A stretch of DNA of 64,000 nt from Zonotrichia leucophrys gambelii (lineage: Eukaryota; Chordata; Aves; Passeriformes; Passerellidae). Location of the stretch: NCBI RefSeq assembly GCF_028769735.1, contig NC_088179.1, forward strand, positions 1,364,001 to 1,428,000, given 5' to 3'. Below the pieces are notes generated by a model. It had not been told where the DNA came from and ran no database searches. It was given only the letters and a program-made list of their open reading frames with translations. Shown here piece by piece: positions 24,801 to 31,905 of this stretch; the stretch's first letter is position 1; each line of letters opens with the position of its first letter. The translations under genes were made by a program, and so were the position numbers.

Positions 24801-26848
24801 ACAGATTATTTCTAGCAGCACTCTGCTGTATTTCATGCCAAAGATGATTTTTGGGGTTGTTTATACAAACTGCAGCATATCAGAAGATGAGTTTTACAAA
24901 ATCTATTTGATTTCAGGTGGCACATGCACTAATGTTCATGCCTGTGCTGTCTCCCTGTTACTCCACAGTACATCCATCCATTTATAGACACAGATTGTAG
25001 CCATCAGGTTGCTCCATTATAATTGTAGAGTTATGCCAGCTTTCCTCACTGAACGTTGCAGAAACCTCTCCTCTGCTCTTGAATACAGCACAGAAAGCCA
25101 AGAGCCTTAATTAGCTTTTGACTGAGCCTTGGTTAAGGCAAGTGTTGGGCATATGGCTGCCCAGGCTGGGGGGTTCCTGTGAGGGTGTTCTGACAGAAGC
25201 CTGGTGACCACAGGAGAGGTACTGGCTCCCAGGAGAATATCTGCAGTCTGCCAGGTACAAAACCAGCTCTGCTGTGTGAGAGGGGGGGTCCTGAAATGCT
25301 CTTGGAAGCTCAGGCTCTGGAATGCTGGATCCACCCTGCTGGGCATGTACAGCTCTGCAGGTCTGGAGGGACAGCAGCTGGGCAGTTGCAGCCTGAGCTC
25401 TGTGCACCTCTGGCTCTCATTCTGTTAGATAAACCCATGTCTTAAGTAATAAAACTCACTCGGGTGTCTTGAACTGCCCTGTGCTGATCATTTGAGGATT
25501 GAAGCCAGCCAAAATTTCTGTATCTTCAGTGTAGCTGCTTCTACACTGATAGTTGAGCATTAGCAAGTTCCTTTGCTCTTTTTGTCATGGTGCCTCTGTT
25601 GCTGTCCCTTGTCCCAGGCTACTGAGCAGCTGATGAGCGATATCTTGCGGCAGGCGCTGGCGGTGGCGTACCAGACAGCTCCTCACAACAGGTACAGCTC
25701 GGGCTGCTTTGGCACTGCCCACACCAGCACTGAGGGAGGAATGGCCTTGGGAATTCAGTCAGCCTTTGTGTGCCTCACACCACCAGATTGAGGGAATTTA
25801 TGGACTGTGCTCTGAGGAGAACCAAGCCTTAAGAGGGGTTTGTCATTTCGTGGCTCCCTAGTGGGAAGGGATGGGAACATAAACATTAAAAGCCGAGGCA
25901 GGGCTCTCTGCTGTTGCCGTGCCTCAGAGGCAGATGAGCAGTTTCTGCACAGCCACACTGCAAGGACCTGCTCTCTCTTGTCCATCTCAGGCTGCTGTGT
26001 AGACAGCTTAGCCATGGCCTGCCAGAACTTAACCTAAATAATCTCTGTTTTACTGATGCACACTTTTCTGCCTCAGATGCTGAGTAATTTTTATAGCATC
26101 ATAAAATGATTTGGATTGGAAGGGACCTTAAAGATCATTGTGTTCCACCCCTGCCATGTGCAGGGACACCTTCCACTATCTCAGGTTGCTCCAGGCCCCA
26201 TCCAGCCTGGCCTTGGACACTTGCAGGGATGGGGCTGCCCCAGCTTCTCTGGGCAACCTGTCCAGTGCCTCACCACCCTCAACAGTAAAGAAATTTTTTT
26301 AGTATCTATTGATTAGGCCCATTTTGATTTCTGTTCAGCAGCATTATTTGGGATCACTTAAATTGATTTTAAAAAGCCCAAATACCATGAGAAAACACTC
26401 AGTTCAATTATTCACTTGTATGCAGTATATAAATATTTACCTAATATATTAAAAAGTATGTATACATGCTATATGTACATACACAAAAATTAGTCTATAG
26501 AAGTTCAAGAATTCATGCTTTAGTACTTAATTTTCCTGTCCCAGTGCCCAAGAGATTTCCCCCCCCCAGTCATTTGAGTGGCTTTTTTTTGTGCTGTGAT
26601 ATTTTAATGCTTTCCCTGCATTGCTCTAACACCTGCTCTTATATCCTTTTTTTGCTTTGATTGTTATTTTTGCCTTGCTGCTTTATGGACATGTGGTTTT
26701 TTGTGTATTATAATAGCATCTCTGATGCATTCCCTGCAGGACTCCAAGAGAGATCACAGTGATGAATATTCACAAAGCCATCTGTAATATTCCCTTTCTT
26801 GACTTCCTCACAAACAAACATATGAAGATACTAAATGAGGAGCAATGA
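724..26848 (+). CDS. YEATS2: YEATS2, 3' two thirds (20 coding exons, partial gene)
   Basis: The exons join into 930 residues with every splice phase compatible, ending in TGA at 26846-26848. Exon spans: 724-879, 3731-3834, 6250-6357, 8377-8547, 9684-9942, 10637-10798, 11694-11815, 12161-12316, 12967-13140, 13814-14012, 16564-16695, 16951-17049, 18031-18142, 19257-19330, 20350-20429, 21332-21533, 22905-23131, 24193-24267, 25618-25691, 26740-26848. Recognised from stretches such as PSPSPLPRTPTSTP, AVAISGGQILVAK, ATLQLPATNLANL, HLTYTSYILKQTP and EQYYSWNIGKRRAAEWQRAM. In the family, YEATS2 reads acylated histone H3 (K27) through an N-terminal YEATS domain and pairs with NC2-beta (DR1) as a histone-fold module in the ATAC complex in the nucleus. 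The YEATS domain is upstream of this window. What is here is the long Ser/Thr/Val/Gln-rich low-complexity middle followed by the conserved C-terminal part. No stop or frameshift breaks it, so it looks functional. Confidence 0.96.
880..3730 (+). other. YEATS2: YEATS2 intron with minisatellite
   Basis: Intron of about 2.85 kb between phase-matched exons. Apart from the minisatellite at 2030-2602 I see unique, mildly T- and CT-rich sequence with a pyrimidine-rich stretch at about 3280-3370. No coding segment was recognised. Confidence 0.8.
2030..2602. repeat. 17-18 bp minisatellite
   Basis: About 30 head-to-tail copies of a 17-18 base unit reading CTGCAGTTATTGTTAAAG, with variants in the middle (TTCCTG, TTACTG, GTACTG) and in one or two flanking bases. 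Copies are directly adjacent with no spacers. The array lies inside a YEATS2 intron. Variant copies are interspersed, as expected of unequal exchange or slippage. Confidence 0.95.
3731..3834 (+). CDS. YEATS2: YEATS2 exon 2 of window
   Basis: Acceptor is CCCCCAG; donor is AAG|GTAATG. Two bases complete the Gly codon started in the previous exon, then 34 codons follow, ending at a codon boundary. It reads GSPTSKL near the start and KTHGSSFGTSAVK at the end. The terminal VK together with the following exon forms a SUMO-type motif (VKQE). Confidence 0.92.
3835..6249 (+). other. YEATS2: YEATS2 intron with CR1 fragment
   Basis: Intron of 2.4 kb. A CR1 fragment occupies 5625-5935. The rest is unique intronic sequence with no exon-like segment that I recognise. 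Confidence 0.8.
5625..5935 (-). mobile_element. CR1 LINE 3' fragment, diverged
   Basis: Begins with an AATCACAAAATGATTGAGG-like stretch and continues with the CR1 tail read in reverse (GGCAGAGACCTCTGGAGATC, then CCAACTCCTGCTC-like sequence). The element is therefore oriented on the minus strand. It is clearly more diverged than the copy at 26.1 kb, so it is an older subfamily. No ORF remains. Confidence 0.8.
6250..6357 (+). CDS. YEATS2: YEATS2 exon 3 of window, NAGNAG acceptor
   Basis: 36 codons, phase 0 at both ends; donor AAG|GTATCC. It reads QEDSLFATMPPLCPIGSH and ends GGLGAFTK, a well-conserved YEATS2 stretch. The acceptor is a tandem CAGCAG, so use of the second AG (exon start at 6253) would drop the first Gln only. 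Confidence 0.93.
7330..7885 (-). mobile_element. solo LTR of an endogenous retrovirus
   Basis: Read on the minus strand this has LTR organisation: a U3 of about 350 bases, a TATAAAAG box (complement of 7528-7535), and a polyadenylation signal AATAAA (complement of 7429-7434) about 100 bases further on, followed by a short U5-like end. No gag, pol or env sequence is adjacent, so it appears to be a solo LTR. The exact ends and target-site duplication could not be fixed by eye. The U3 resembles LTRs I recall from songbird genomes, but the family name is not assigned. Confidence 0.65.
7895..8280 (-). mobile_element. second LTR fragment abutting the first
   Basis: On the minus strand it runs through an AT-rich U3-like part (complement of about 8060-8200), a TTTAATAAACCC polyadenylation motif (AATAAA is the complement of 7985-7990), and a U5-like tail ending near 7900. 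The sequence differs from the neighbouring LTR, so it belongs to another family. Its position right next to the first suggests that one inserted at or near the edge of the other. Confidence 0.55.
8377..8547 (+). CDS. YEATS2: YEATS2 exon 4 of window
   Basis: 57 codons, phase 0 at both ends; acceptor GCCCAG, donor AAG|GTAAGG. It begins VIIKQEPGE, a SUMO-consensus motif, and continues through an Ala/Gln-rich segment to QQYVTVKGSHMLALSPQK. GC content, especially at third positions, is far above neighbouring exons, probably from GC-biased gene conversion. Confidence 0.94.
8548..9683 (+). other. YEATS2: YEATS2 intron
   Basis: 1.1 kb intron; no repeat or gene was recognised except a short CCATG repeat close to the 3' end (about 9646-9667). 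Confidence 0.75.
9684..9942 (+). CDS. YEATS2: YEATS2 exon 5 of window
   Basis: 86 codons plus one base; acceptor TGTTGCAG, donor CAG|GTAGAG. It encodes the Val/Ala/Gly/Gln-rich repeat-like segment with AVAISGGQILVAK, KQVVTQGVAKAIVSGGGG and TIVAQPVQTITKAQV. It is a low-complexity but strongly conserved part of YEATS2, likely disordered. Confidence 0.95.
9943..10636 (+). other. YEATS2: YEATS2 intron
   Basis: 0.7 kb intron; nothing else recognised. Confidence 0.75.
10637..10798 (+). CDS. YEATS2: YEATS2 exon 6 of window
   Basis: Two bases, 53 codons, one base; acceptor TTTCTAG. It reads MATLQLPATNLANLANLPP and GKGKLLLIPQGAILRATNN. The donor is A|GTTAGT, a less common +3 to +6 sequence. Using it restores the Asn-Leu-Gln-Ser reading into the next exon. 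Confidence 0.93.
10799..11693 (+). other. YEATS2: YEATS2 intron
   Basis: 0.9 kb intron; nothing else recognised. Confidence 0.75.
11694..11815 (+). CDS. YEATS2: YEATS2 exon 7 of window, Gly run
   Basis: Two bases plus 40 codons; acceptor TTACAG, donor CAG|GTCAGT. It contains NLQSGSSANS, then six Gly encoded by a pure GGA repeat, then TQSTSSNLSQHLTYTSYIL. The Gly tract seems much shorter than the long Gly-rich tract I recall for the mammalian protein. Confidence 0.94.
12161..12316 (+). CDS. YEATS2: YEATS2 exon 8 of window
   Basis: 52 codons, phase 0; acceptor GAGCAG, donor CAG|GTAATG. It reads GTFLVGQPSPQGSGKQLTP and ends VITGQKTALFTQ. It belongs to the Ser/Gln/Val-rich linker. Confidence 0.94.
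12317..12966 (+). other. YEATS2: YEATS2 intron
   Basis: 0.65 kb AT-rich intron; nothing else recognised. Confidence 0.75.
12967..13140 (+). CDS. YEATS2: YEATS2 exon 9 of window
   Basis: 58 codons, phase 0; acceptor TCAAAG, donor CAG|GTGAGG. It reads SLVKISDGSIKSVPASSQL and GTTVLRVSGGVITTAAAP, the conserved Ser/Val-rich linker. Confidence 0.94.
13141..13813 (+). other. YEATS2: YEATS2 intron
   Basis: 0.67 kb intron with GC-rich first half; nothing else recognised. Confidence 0.75.
13814..14012 (+). CDS. YEATS2: YEATS2 exon 10 of window
   Basis: 66 codons plus one base; acceptor CTGCAG, donor CAG|GTATTA. It is Ser/Ala-rich and reads QQHQICVSQSQ, ending TPVTGKATVSG across the junction. It appears less conserved than its neighbours. 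Confidence 0.9.
14013..16563 (+). other. YEATS2: YEATS2 intron
   Basis: 2.55 kb intron. I see AT-rich sequence at 14.1-15.6 kb and a moderately GC-rich part at 15.7-16.4 kb. No repeat family or gene was recognised. Confidence 0.7.
16564..16695 (+). CDS. YEATS2: YEATS2 exon 11 of window
   Basis: Acceptor TTGCAG, donor AAG|GTAAAG. It reads LLKIHSNQSSPQQAVLTVP and GGVQTILMPMNK, a strongly conserved segment. It begins with two bases completing Gly and ends one base into Val. Confidence 0.95.
16951..17049 (+). CDS. YEATS2: YEATS2 exon 12 of window
   Basis: Acceptor CTCCAG, donor AAG|GTAAAA. It encodes VLQSLSASKVSAVSAV followed by Thr/Ala/Ser/Pro-rich sequence ending STASIAK. Low complexity and variable, but phase-consistent on both sides. 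Confidence 0.9.
17050..18030 (+). other. YEATS2: YEATS2 intron
   Basis: 1.0 kb intron; nothing else recognised. Confidence 0.75.
18031..18142 (+). CDS. YEATS2: YEATS2 exon 13 of window
   Basis: Acceptor TTTGAAG, donor CAA|GTAATT. It reads VKMEPDSAGQN and AVKTEESSELGNYVI. VKME and VKTE both fit the SUMO consensus. It ends two bases into an Asn codon. Confidence 0.94.
18143..19256 (+). other. YEATS2: YEATS2 intron
   Basis: 1.1 kb AT-rich intron; nothing else recognised. Confidence 0.75.
19257..19330 (+). CDS. YEATS2: YEATS2 exon 14 of window
   Basis: One base, 24 codons, one base; acceptor CTTGCAG, donor AAA|GTAAGC. It reads IEYLENVQQLLTAIVKKVPL, start of the conserved C-terminal region. Likely helical. 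Confidence 0.93.
19331..20349 (+). other. YEATS2: YEATS2 intron
   Basis: 1.0 kb intron; AT-rich with short T and G runs; nothing else recognised. Confidence 0.75.
20350..20429 (+). CDS. YEATS2: YEATS2 exon 15 of window
   Basis: Two bases plus 26 codons; acceptor TTTGTAG, donor GAG|GTAATT. It reads EDVSSFCASSVEQYYSWNIG then KRRAAE. It is the basic, aromatic C-terminal block diagnostic of YEATS2. Confidence 0.95.
20430..21331 (+). other. YEATS2: YEATS2 intron
   Basis: 0.9 kb AT-rich intron; nothing else recognised. Confidence 0.75.
21332..21533 (+). CDS. YEATS2: YEATS2 exon 16 of window
   Basis: 67 codons plus one base; donor CAG|GTGAGT, acceptor GGTCGCAG with a weak pyrimidine tract. It reads WQRAMTVRKILQEIVEK, KTKHVVQWCRCHGYTPPDPE and SIEDVLTQIDSEP. 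The CRCHGYTPPDP segment is a highly conserved Cys/His patch. GC content is much higher than in flanking introns. Confidence 0.96.
21534..22904 (+). other. YEATS2: YEATS2 intron
   Basis: 1.4 kb AT-rich intron; nothing else recognised. Confidence 0.75.
22905..23131 (+). CDS. YEATS2: YEATS2 exon 17 of window
   Basis: Two bases plus 75 codons; acceptor TTTCAG, donor AAG|GTAATA. It reads ELCRKLEELQQFLKQEPE, EEEVDILNFSEPLKINIKKE and ends FVRDTAEK. It is acidic and coiled-coil prone. IKKE fits the SUMO consensus. Confidence 0.95.
23132..24192 (+). other. YEATS2: YEATS2 intron
   Basis: 1.06 kb intron; nothing else recognised. Confidence 0.75.
24193..24267 (+). CDS. YEATS2: YEATS2 exon 18 of window, start of histone fold
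   Basis: 25 codons, phase 0; acceptor TTTACAG, donor AAG|GTAAGA. It reads VQKNVYASVIEDMILK. The pattern suits the first and second helices of the C-terminal histone fold that pairs with NC2-beta. The fold assignment to exons 18-20 is my inference from helix pattern and position. Confidence 0.93.
24268..25617 (+). other. YEATS2: YEATS2 intron
   Basis: 1.35 kb intron; nothing else recognised. Confidence 0.75.
25618..25691 (+). CDS. YEATS2: YEATS2 exon 19 of window
   Basis: 24 codons plus two bases; acceptor TCCCAG, donor CAG|GTACAG. It reads ATEQLMSDILRQALAVAYQT, the long central helix of the presumed histone fold. Confidence 0.94.
25692..26739 (+). other. YEATS2: YEATS2 last intron with CR1
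   Basis: 1.05 kb intron. A CR1 3' end lies at 26095-26310, about 430 bases before the last exon; the remainder is AT-rich with short homopolymers. Confidence 0.8.
26095..26310 (-). mobile_element. CR1 LINE 3' end
   Basis: Reads AGCATCATAAAATGATTTGG, GGAAGGGACCTTAAAGATCA, then the conserved body CAGGGACACCTTCCACTATC and GGGCAACCTGTCCAGTGCCT. This is the reverse complement of the CR1 tail, so the element lies on the minus strand. It is a 5'-truncated copy of about 210 bases, well preserved. Confidence 0.93.
26740..26848 (+). CDS. YEATS2: YEATS2 terminal coding exon
   Basis: Acceptor CCTGCAG; one base completes Arg, then 35 codons and TGA. It reads TPREITVMNIHKAICNIPFL and ends NKHMKILNEEQ. 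The C-terminus matches the family, so the protein is complete at this end. It closes the presumed histone fold. Confidence 0.95.
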
Positions 26849-28184
26849 AATAGAGCAGAGAAGGTGCTACAGGAAAGGTGGATTTATGACTGAAGTTGAG
26901 CTGACAAATCCAGTATTTCTGTAGGACACTATTACATTTATAACATTGGGCTACTAGATTGTTACCTCCAATTAAAGATGCACCTTAATGCAACAAAATG
27001 ATGCTCTGTTCCAAATCAAGTTGTTAAATGTCAGTGTTTACTTGGTAAGTGTATGTTCAGTGGCTGAACAAACATTGTCAGTTTGCATCGAGTTGCTAGC
27101 TGTGAGAGACTCCACAGGCCTGGTCCCTCTGAGACAGCTCTGCTGGTGAGACTGAACTGGTTTTTAAGATGAGAAGTGATGTTTTTTAATGCAGTCTACA
27201 TACGAGTTGGTTTCCCCATACAGCAAGCAGGGCACTTGCTTTGGCACTGTGACTGTGGGAAAAGGCAAAGGCAGCAGTGTGAGGTGGGCCATTGGAGTGG
27301 ATGGGTGGATTAGTGTGGATTTGGGGGAGCAGAAGGCTGAAGGCAGCAGCACATCTGGCCCTTCTTGCCTGAGCCCTGAGCGTGATGGATGTGACTGAAC
27401 ACAGCTGGGAAGGTTTGTCAGCAGCTTACTCAGCTAAGTGTCACCTAACCAGATTCCTTGCCTCTCTGGAGGAGGTGTCAGGTGCCACCTTTCTTAGTCA
27501 CCGTGGGAAGGGTAGACTGGCACATCCTCAAGCAAGATGAACAAACCACCATCAGGCTTGGAAAGATTTGACTGACCACTTGTCCTGCGTGGGAATGGAG
27601 AGGAACAGAGATGATATTCAGAGTCTGGGCTGCCTGAAATGCTTGACTTGCCCAGCAAGTGCCTCCCCAGGCTGCCAGAAGGTTTGAAGAGTGCTGGAGG
27701 GCAGATGGCCAGCGGTGCTTTACAAGTCTTAATGTTCACCAAGTATCAGCCTGCACTGTGAAGTGCTGTGGGAGCAGCACTGCTTTGGCCTACGTTCTGT
27801 TTGACATGGAGAGGCCTGGTGGGATTGAAAAGTCAAGGATTTGCTGCTTGTTGGGAGATCCTCTGATGGCTTGACTGCAGGAAGAAGTTCTGCTACTAAC
27901 CCCAGCACTTACCTGTCTCAGGAACACCACTGGTGAGGGAGACGTGTCTGCAGCCTGGCTATCAACACCTTGCTGCAGAAAGCTTCGTTGACAACATCCT
28001 GACCACCCCACATGCAGCACCCCTTTGTCCTGCCCCGTGGGTGTTTGCTGATAGTGTGAACAAGCCATTGTGAAGTCGGGACTCCTGTGGGACTGTGATG
28101 CTTTCAGCATGCTTGTTTTGTCTGGCAGTGCTGTCATGGGTGGAGCATGGGCCAAACAGCCAGAACCTCCAGTGTGCTGATCTC

Positions 28185-28345
28185 AGCTGGGTCTCTGATC
28201 TGCTGCATGGCCTTTGATTTAATCACTCTGTGCCTCAGTTTCCCCATCTCTGAGCATGGGGAGCAGGATACCTACCTCACAGGGGTGTACTGAGGCCTCG
28301 CTCTCGTTGGTGCCGTGCTTTGACAATACAAAGCCTTTTATAAAC
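28185..28345 (+). mobile_element. probable MIR-type (CORE) SINE relic
   Basis: Contains, in order, features of the MIR core and 3' part: a TTTGATTTAATCACTCTGTG segment, CCTCAGTTTCCCCATCTCTG, a GATACCTACCTCACAGGGGT block, then a GTGCTTTGACAATACAAAG tail resembling the MIR end. The run of matching blocks in the right order makes chance similarity unlikely. It would be an ancient amniote SINE surviving in the YEATS2 3' region. Confidence 0.7.
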
Positions 28346-28629
28346 ATTCAACTACAGTTATCTTTCTTGGCCTGGGGTAGGAGCAGAATGTTATCTTTTG
28401 GTGCTTTTTTGGGGCTAGAACACAGGCAATGGTAACTGAGAAATGCTTCAGTTAGAGGTTTCAGACTTGGAAGGAGACTAGTGTAAGTTTGATGCAGTGG
28501 TTAAACTGAAGGAAGCACTGTGTACCTCAGATGGGATGCCACCTGTCTTCTCCACCTTAAATGAAACCAGGGTCTGCAGGAAAGCCCCTCTCAGTTCATC
28601 ACAGCTAGCAGGGAGCTGCAATTCTGTTG

Positions 28630-28635
28630 AATAAA
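28630..28635 (+). promoter_or_regulatory. YEATS2: candidate polyadenylation signal for YEATS2
   Basis: AATAAA about 1.78 kb after the stop codon and before the CR1 insertion. Three others exist at 26971 (ATTAAA), 29872 and 30229. The choice between them is not visible from sequence alone. Confidence 0.35.
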
Positions 28636-28989
28636 AGAGTGGCAGAACCTTACCCCTGAATCTAGGAAATGGGACCAATGGATGAAATCCAAACAGCATT
28701 TAGAGAAGGACTTAAATGCCCCCTAGGAAGGACGTTACAGATGCTCTGGATTCAAAAGCTAATCCTGGCTTGCTCGGGTGAGCCGAGTGCAGGATTGCCT
28801 GTGAAAGGAAAGGGCACAGCTTAGCCCTGACATCACTTTATCAGCGGAGGTCAGTGTGATGGAGTTGAGCAGCAGTGATTATGTTCCAGCTCAGTGTTGA
28901 GTTGGGAGGAATCCAGGTAGCTGGGGAACTGCAGGCCCCCTGCTTTGTAGGCTGTAGTGACCCTGGGGTCTGTAGTGCTTTCAGGTGAC

Positions 28990-29555
28990 CCTGTACACTT
29001 CATGAAAGGGCATTTTCAGAATCCCTGTCACTATCACAACAGCCTTGTGGGCAAACTCAGTCGTGCTATGATCTGCAATGACCTCGAGTACTGTGTGCAG
29101 TTTTGGGTGCCACAATACAAAAAAGACATTCAGCTATTGGAGAGCACCCAAAGGAGAGCCACGGGGATGGGGAAGCTGTGGGAGGAGTGGCTGAGGTCAC
29201 TTGGTCTGTTCAGCCCGAGGAGACTGAGCAGAGACCTCACTGTGCTCTGCAGCATCCTCCCGAGGGGCAGGTACCTGTCTCCTCACTCGCCACCAGGGAC
29301 AGGACCCACGGGAGTGGCATGAGGCTGAGTTAGAGGAGGTTTAGGTTGGATATCAGGAAAAGATTCTTCACCCAGAGGGTGGTTGGGTACTGAACAGGCT
29401 CCCCAGGCAGTGGGCACAGCACCAAAGCTGTCTGAGTTCAGGAAACCTTTGGACAATGCTCTCAGACACGTGGGGTGACCTGTGCAGGGCCAGGAGCTGG
29501 ACTCAGTGATTCTTGGGGTCCCTTCCAACTCAGCCTGTTCTGTGATTCTGTACAC
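28990..29555 (+). mobile_element. CR1 LINE 3' fragment, about 0.57 kb
   Basis: Sense-orientation CR1. It includes the end of the reverse-transcriptase-side region (TGCAGTTTTGGGTGCCACAA, GAGAGCCACGGGGATGGGGA), then AGGTTGGATATCAGGAAAAG, and the terminal GGTCCCTTCCAACTCAGCCT with GTGATTCTGT. It is diverged from the consensus and has no long intact ORF. It lies downstream of the YEATS2 stop, possibly within its longest 3' UTR. Confidence 0.9.
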
Positions 29556-30639
29556 ATGCATTTCCAGCCCCTGCCTCTTGCAGGCTTTGTTTCTGGGATT
29601 CTCAGAACACCCAGAGCAGCTTTTGAGGATGCAGGAGCTCATCTTTGGGCATCTGTTTGCAAATTGTGGCTTCTTTGCCTGTGTCCTGCTTTTCTGTGAG
29701 GAATGGAGTTTCAGAAAAAGTCCTGAATCTGGCCCTCAAGCAGGCAGGTACAGAACCTCTTGTTCTTAATGGGGTTCTTGTAGTGGAGATCTATTGCTAC
29801 ATTTCTGAGCAACCACAGGTTATTCTCCTAGGAGATGCTATATTATTAGTATATAAAGTTTGCTGAAGAAAAATAAACTGTTAAAAGCAGATAGAAAATG
29901 ACACATTTGTTTAGTTCTTCAGATGTAGGAAATGTTTGCAACGAGTTCTTTGCATTTTGAATAGTGGTGGGAGAAAGATTTGTTGGTGAGAAGTTCCTGT
30001 GGGAATTGCTTGGAGATAAGATAGAGGTTGTGGAATTTCACACATCCCTTCAGGTATTTGTGGAATGCAACAGGTGCGGTGTGTTGAAATGTTACAGTAT
30101 ATTTCTCTGGCTTTCTGAAGAGTTAAAGATCTCTTTACGAATATTGCCCCTATTTGTAATGCTGAGTGTTTAAATCCTTCATGTTATCTGTATTATACTG
30201 TATAATTGTGTAATATACGTATGTTTACAATAAATTCTTTTATTAGCTGTGCTAGGATTGCCTTGACTGTCACCTGTCACTCAGAGTTTCTCCAGATCCA
30301 CAGATATCTTTGTACCCTGTGTATTCAGAATGTCGTAGTTAGTTCTGGATTCTTATCCAGAGGAATTGATCTGAAGGAAAAGGTAATTTCCCCCTTTTCT
30401 AGTTATTTTAAAAAGCAACTGGTTTTGGAAGCTGGGGGAGGGGAAGCCAGGAACTGAGCTCCTCAGAAGTTTTTATCTTCCAGAGGAGCCTGTTAAAATA
30501 ACAAATCGTTGATTTTGGAAGACGACTGAAAAGTAACGTGGGTTGAGGTTGGCCCAGCTGCCAGATGCCCACCCAGCCACTCTCACTCCCCTTCAGAACT
30601 CAGGAGAAAGTAACATGTCTTACATGGGTCAGGATAATG

Positions 30640-30830
30640 TACCACAGAATCATTCAGTTTGGAGAACACCTCTGAGGTCACCCAGTCCAACAGTGGCTGC
30701 CAAGCCCACCATTAACCATGTCCACAAGTGCCACAGCTATGAGTCTTTTAAATGCCACCACAGATGGGGATGCCACCACTGCCCTGGCCAGATCAACGAA
30801 GTCCCTAGGTAAAAACAGGGACGTTGTGTA
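30640..30830 (-). mobile_element. CR1 LINE 3' fragment
   Basis: Begins ACCACAGAATCATTCAGTTT followed by a diverged CR1 tail in reverse orientation (CACCTCTGAGGTCACCCAGT, CCACCATTAACCATGTCCAC). It is therefore on the minus strand. Degenerate and short. Confidence 0.8.
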
Positions 30831-31019
30831 CTGGTTACTGCCATCGGCAAAACAGGCTCGACTTGGAAAATTAGTTGAACTTATTGCTGAATAGAAGATG
30901 AATGGTGAGAGGCAAAGACATAAAAAAAATAAACCTCCAACTCCCCACAAAAAACCGGAAAAAACCCCCAAAACCCGAAACTGCTTTTCCCCCGACTTCT
31001 TTGGTGTCTTCAGTCCTTC

Positions 31020-31140
31020 GCCGCTAACTGCTGCCTCCTCCCTCCCTCAGGCCGGCCGCGGCTCCTCCGGCGGGGTTGGCGCCCTCAGCTGCCCGGGGGC
31101 GGCGGGAACCGGCGGTGCCCGGCACGGGGCAGCCCCGCTC
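31020..31140. promoter_or_regulatory. CpG-rich patch, possible promoter
   Basis: About 120 bases with dense CpG (for example GGCCGGCCGCGGCTCCTCCG and GGGGGCGGCGGGAACCGGCG) in an otherwise CpG-poor intergenic region. It directly abuts the tandem array that follows. No known gene starts here. It may be the left shoulder of a small CpG island split by array expansion; CpG resumes at about 31900-31940. Confidence 0.35.
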
Positions 31141-31905
31141 CTCACGGAGAGCACTCACAGAGATCCCCCACCACAGCTCCCTCCTCTCAGAGACCCCCTC
31201 AGAGAGATGCCCCTCAGAAATGCCCTCACAGCGATTCTCTTCAAAGACCCCCTCAGAGAGATCCCCCCCCCACTGCTCCCTCCCTTCAGAGACCTCCTCA
31301 CAGAGATCCCCTCACAGAGACGCCCATCACAGCTCCCCCCTCACAGAGACCCTTCACTGCTCCCTCCCTTCAGAGACCCCTTCACAGAGATTAACCTCAG
31401 AGATGCCATCACAGAGATTACCCTCAGAGATTCCCCCCCCCCAGCTTCCTCCCCTCAGAGACCCTCTCACAGAGACCCCCCCCACCACTGTTCCCTCCCT
31501 TGAGAGACCCCCTCTTGGGGACCCCCTCATAGAGATCCCCTCACAGAGACTCCCCCCCAGCCCCCTCCCTTTAGAGACGCCTTCAGAGACACCCTCAAAG
31601 AGACCTCCCCGCAGCTCCCTCCGCTCAGAGACCCCCTCACAGAGATCCCCCCACTGTTCCCTCCCCTCACAGAGATTCTCCTCACAGAGGACCGTCCCAC
31701 CCAGCTCCCTCCCCTCACAGAGGCGCCTCCACAGCTCCCTCCCCTCACAGAGATCCCTCTCAGCTCCCTCCCCTCAGAGACCCCTCCACAGTTCCCTCCC
31801 CTCACCGAGATCCCTCTCAGCTCCCTCCCCTCAAAGAGACCTCTCCACAGCTCCCTCCCCTCAGAGATCCCTCCACAGCTCCTTCCCCACCACCCCCTGC
31901 CAGCG
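31140..31905. repeat. C-rich minisatellite array
   Basis: Irregular tandem repeats built from CTCCCTCCCCTCACAGAGAT and variants (CAGAGACCCCCTC, CTCCACAG), with unit length of roughly 25-35 bases and hints of a longer doubled period near 31740-31890. The minus strand is rich in GGGGAGGGAG. Stop codons are rare, which opens several long but meaningless reading frames on both strands. Confidence 0.9.

Larger units (their letters stand above)
26849..30240 (+). other. YEATS2: YEATS2 3' UTR and downstream region
   Basis: Follows the stop codon. Candidate polyadenylation signals are ATTAAA at 26971, AATAAA at 28630-28635, 29872-29877 and 30229-30234. The true end is not decidable by eye; the signal at 28630 would give a 3' UTR of about 1.8 kb. 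The region also holds a MIR-like SINE relic and a CR1, described separately. Confidence 0.55.
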
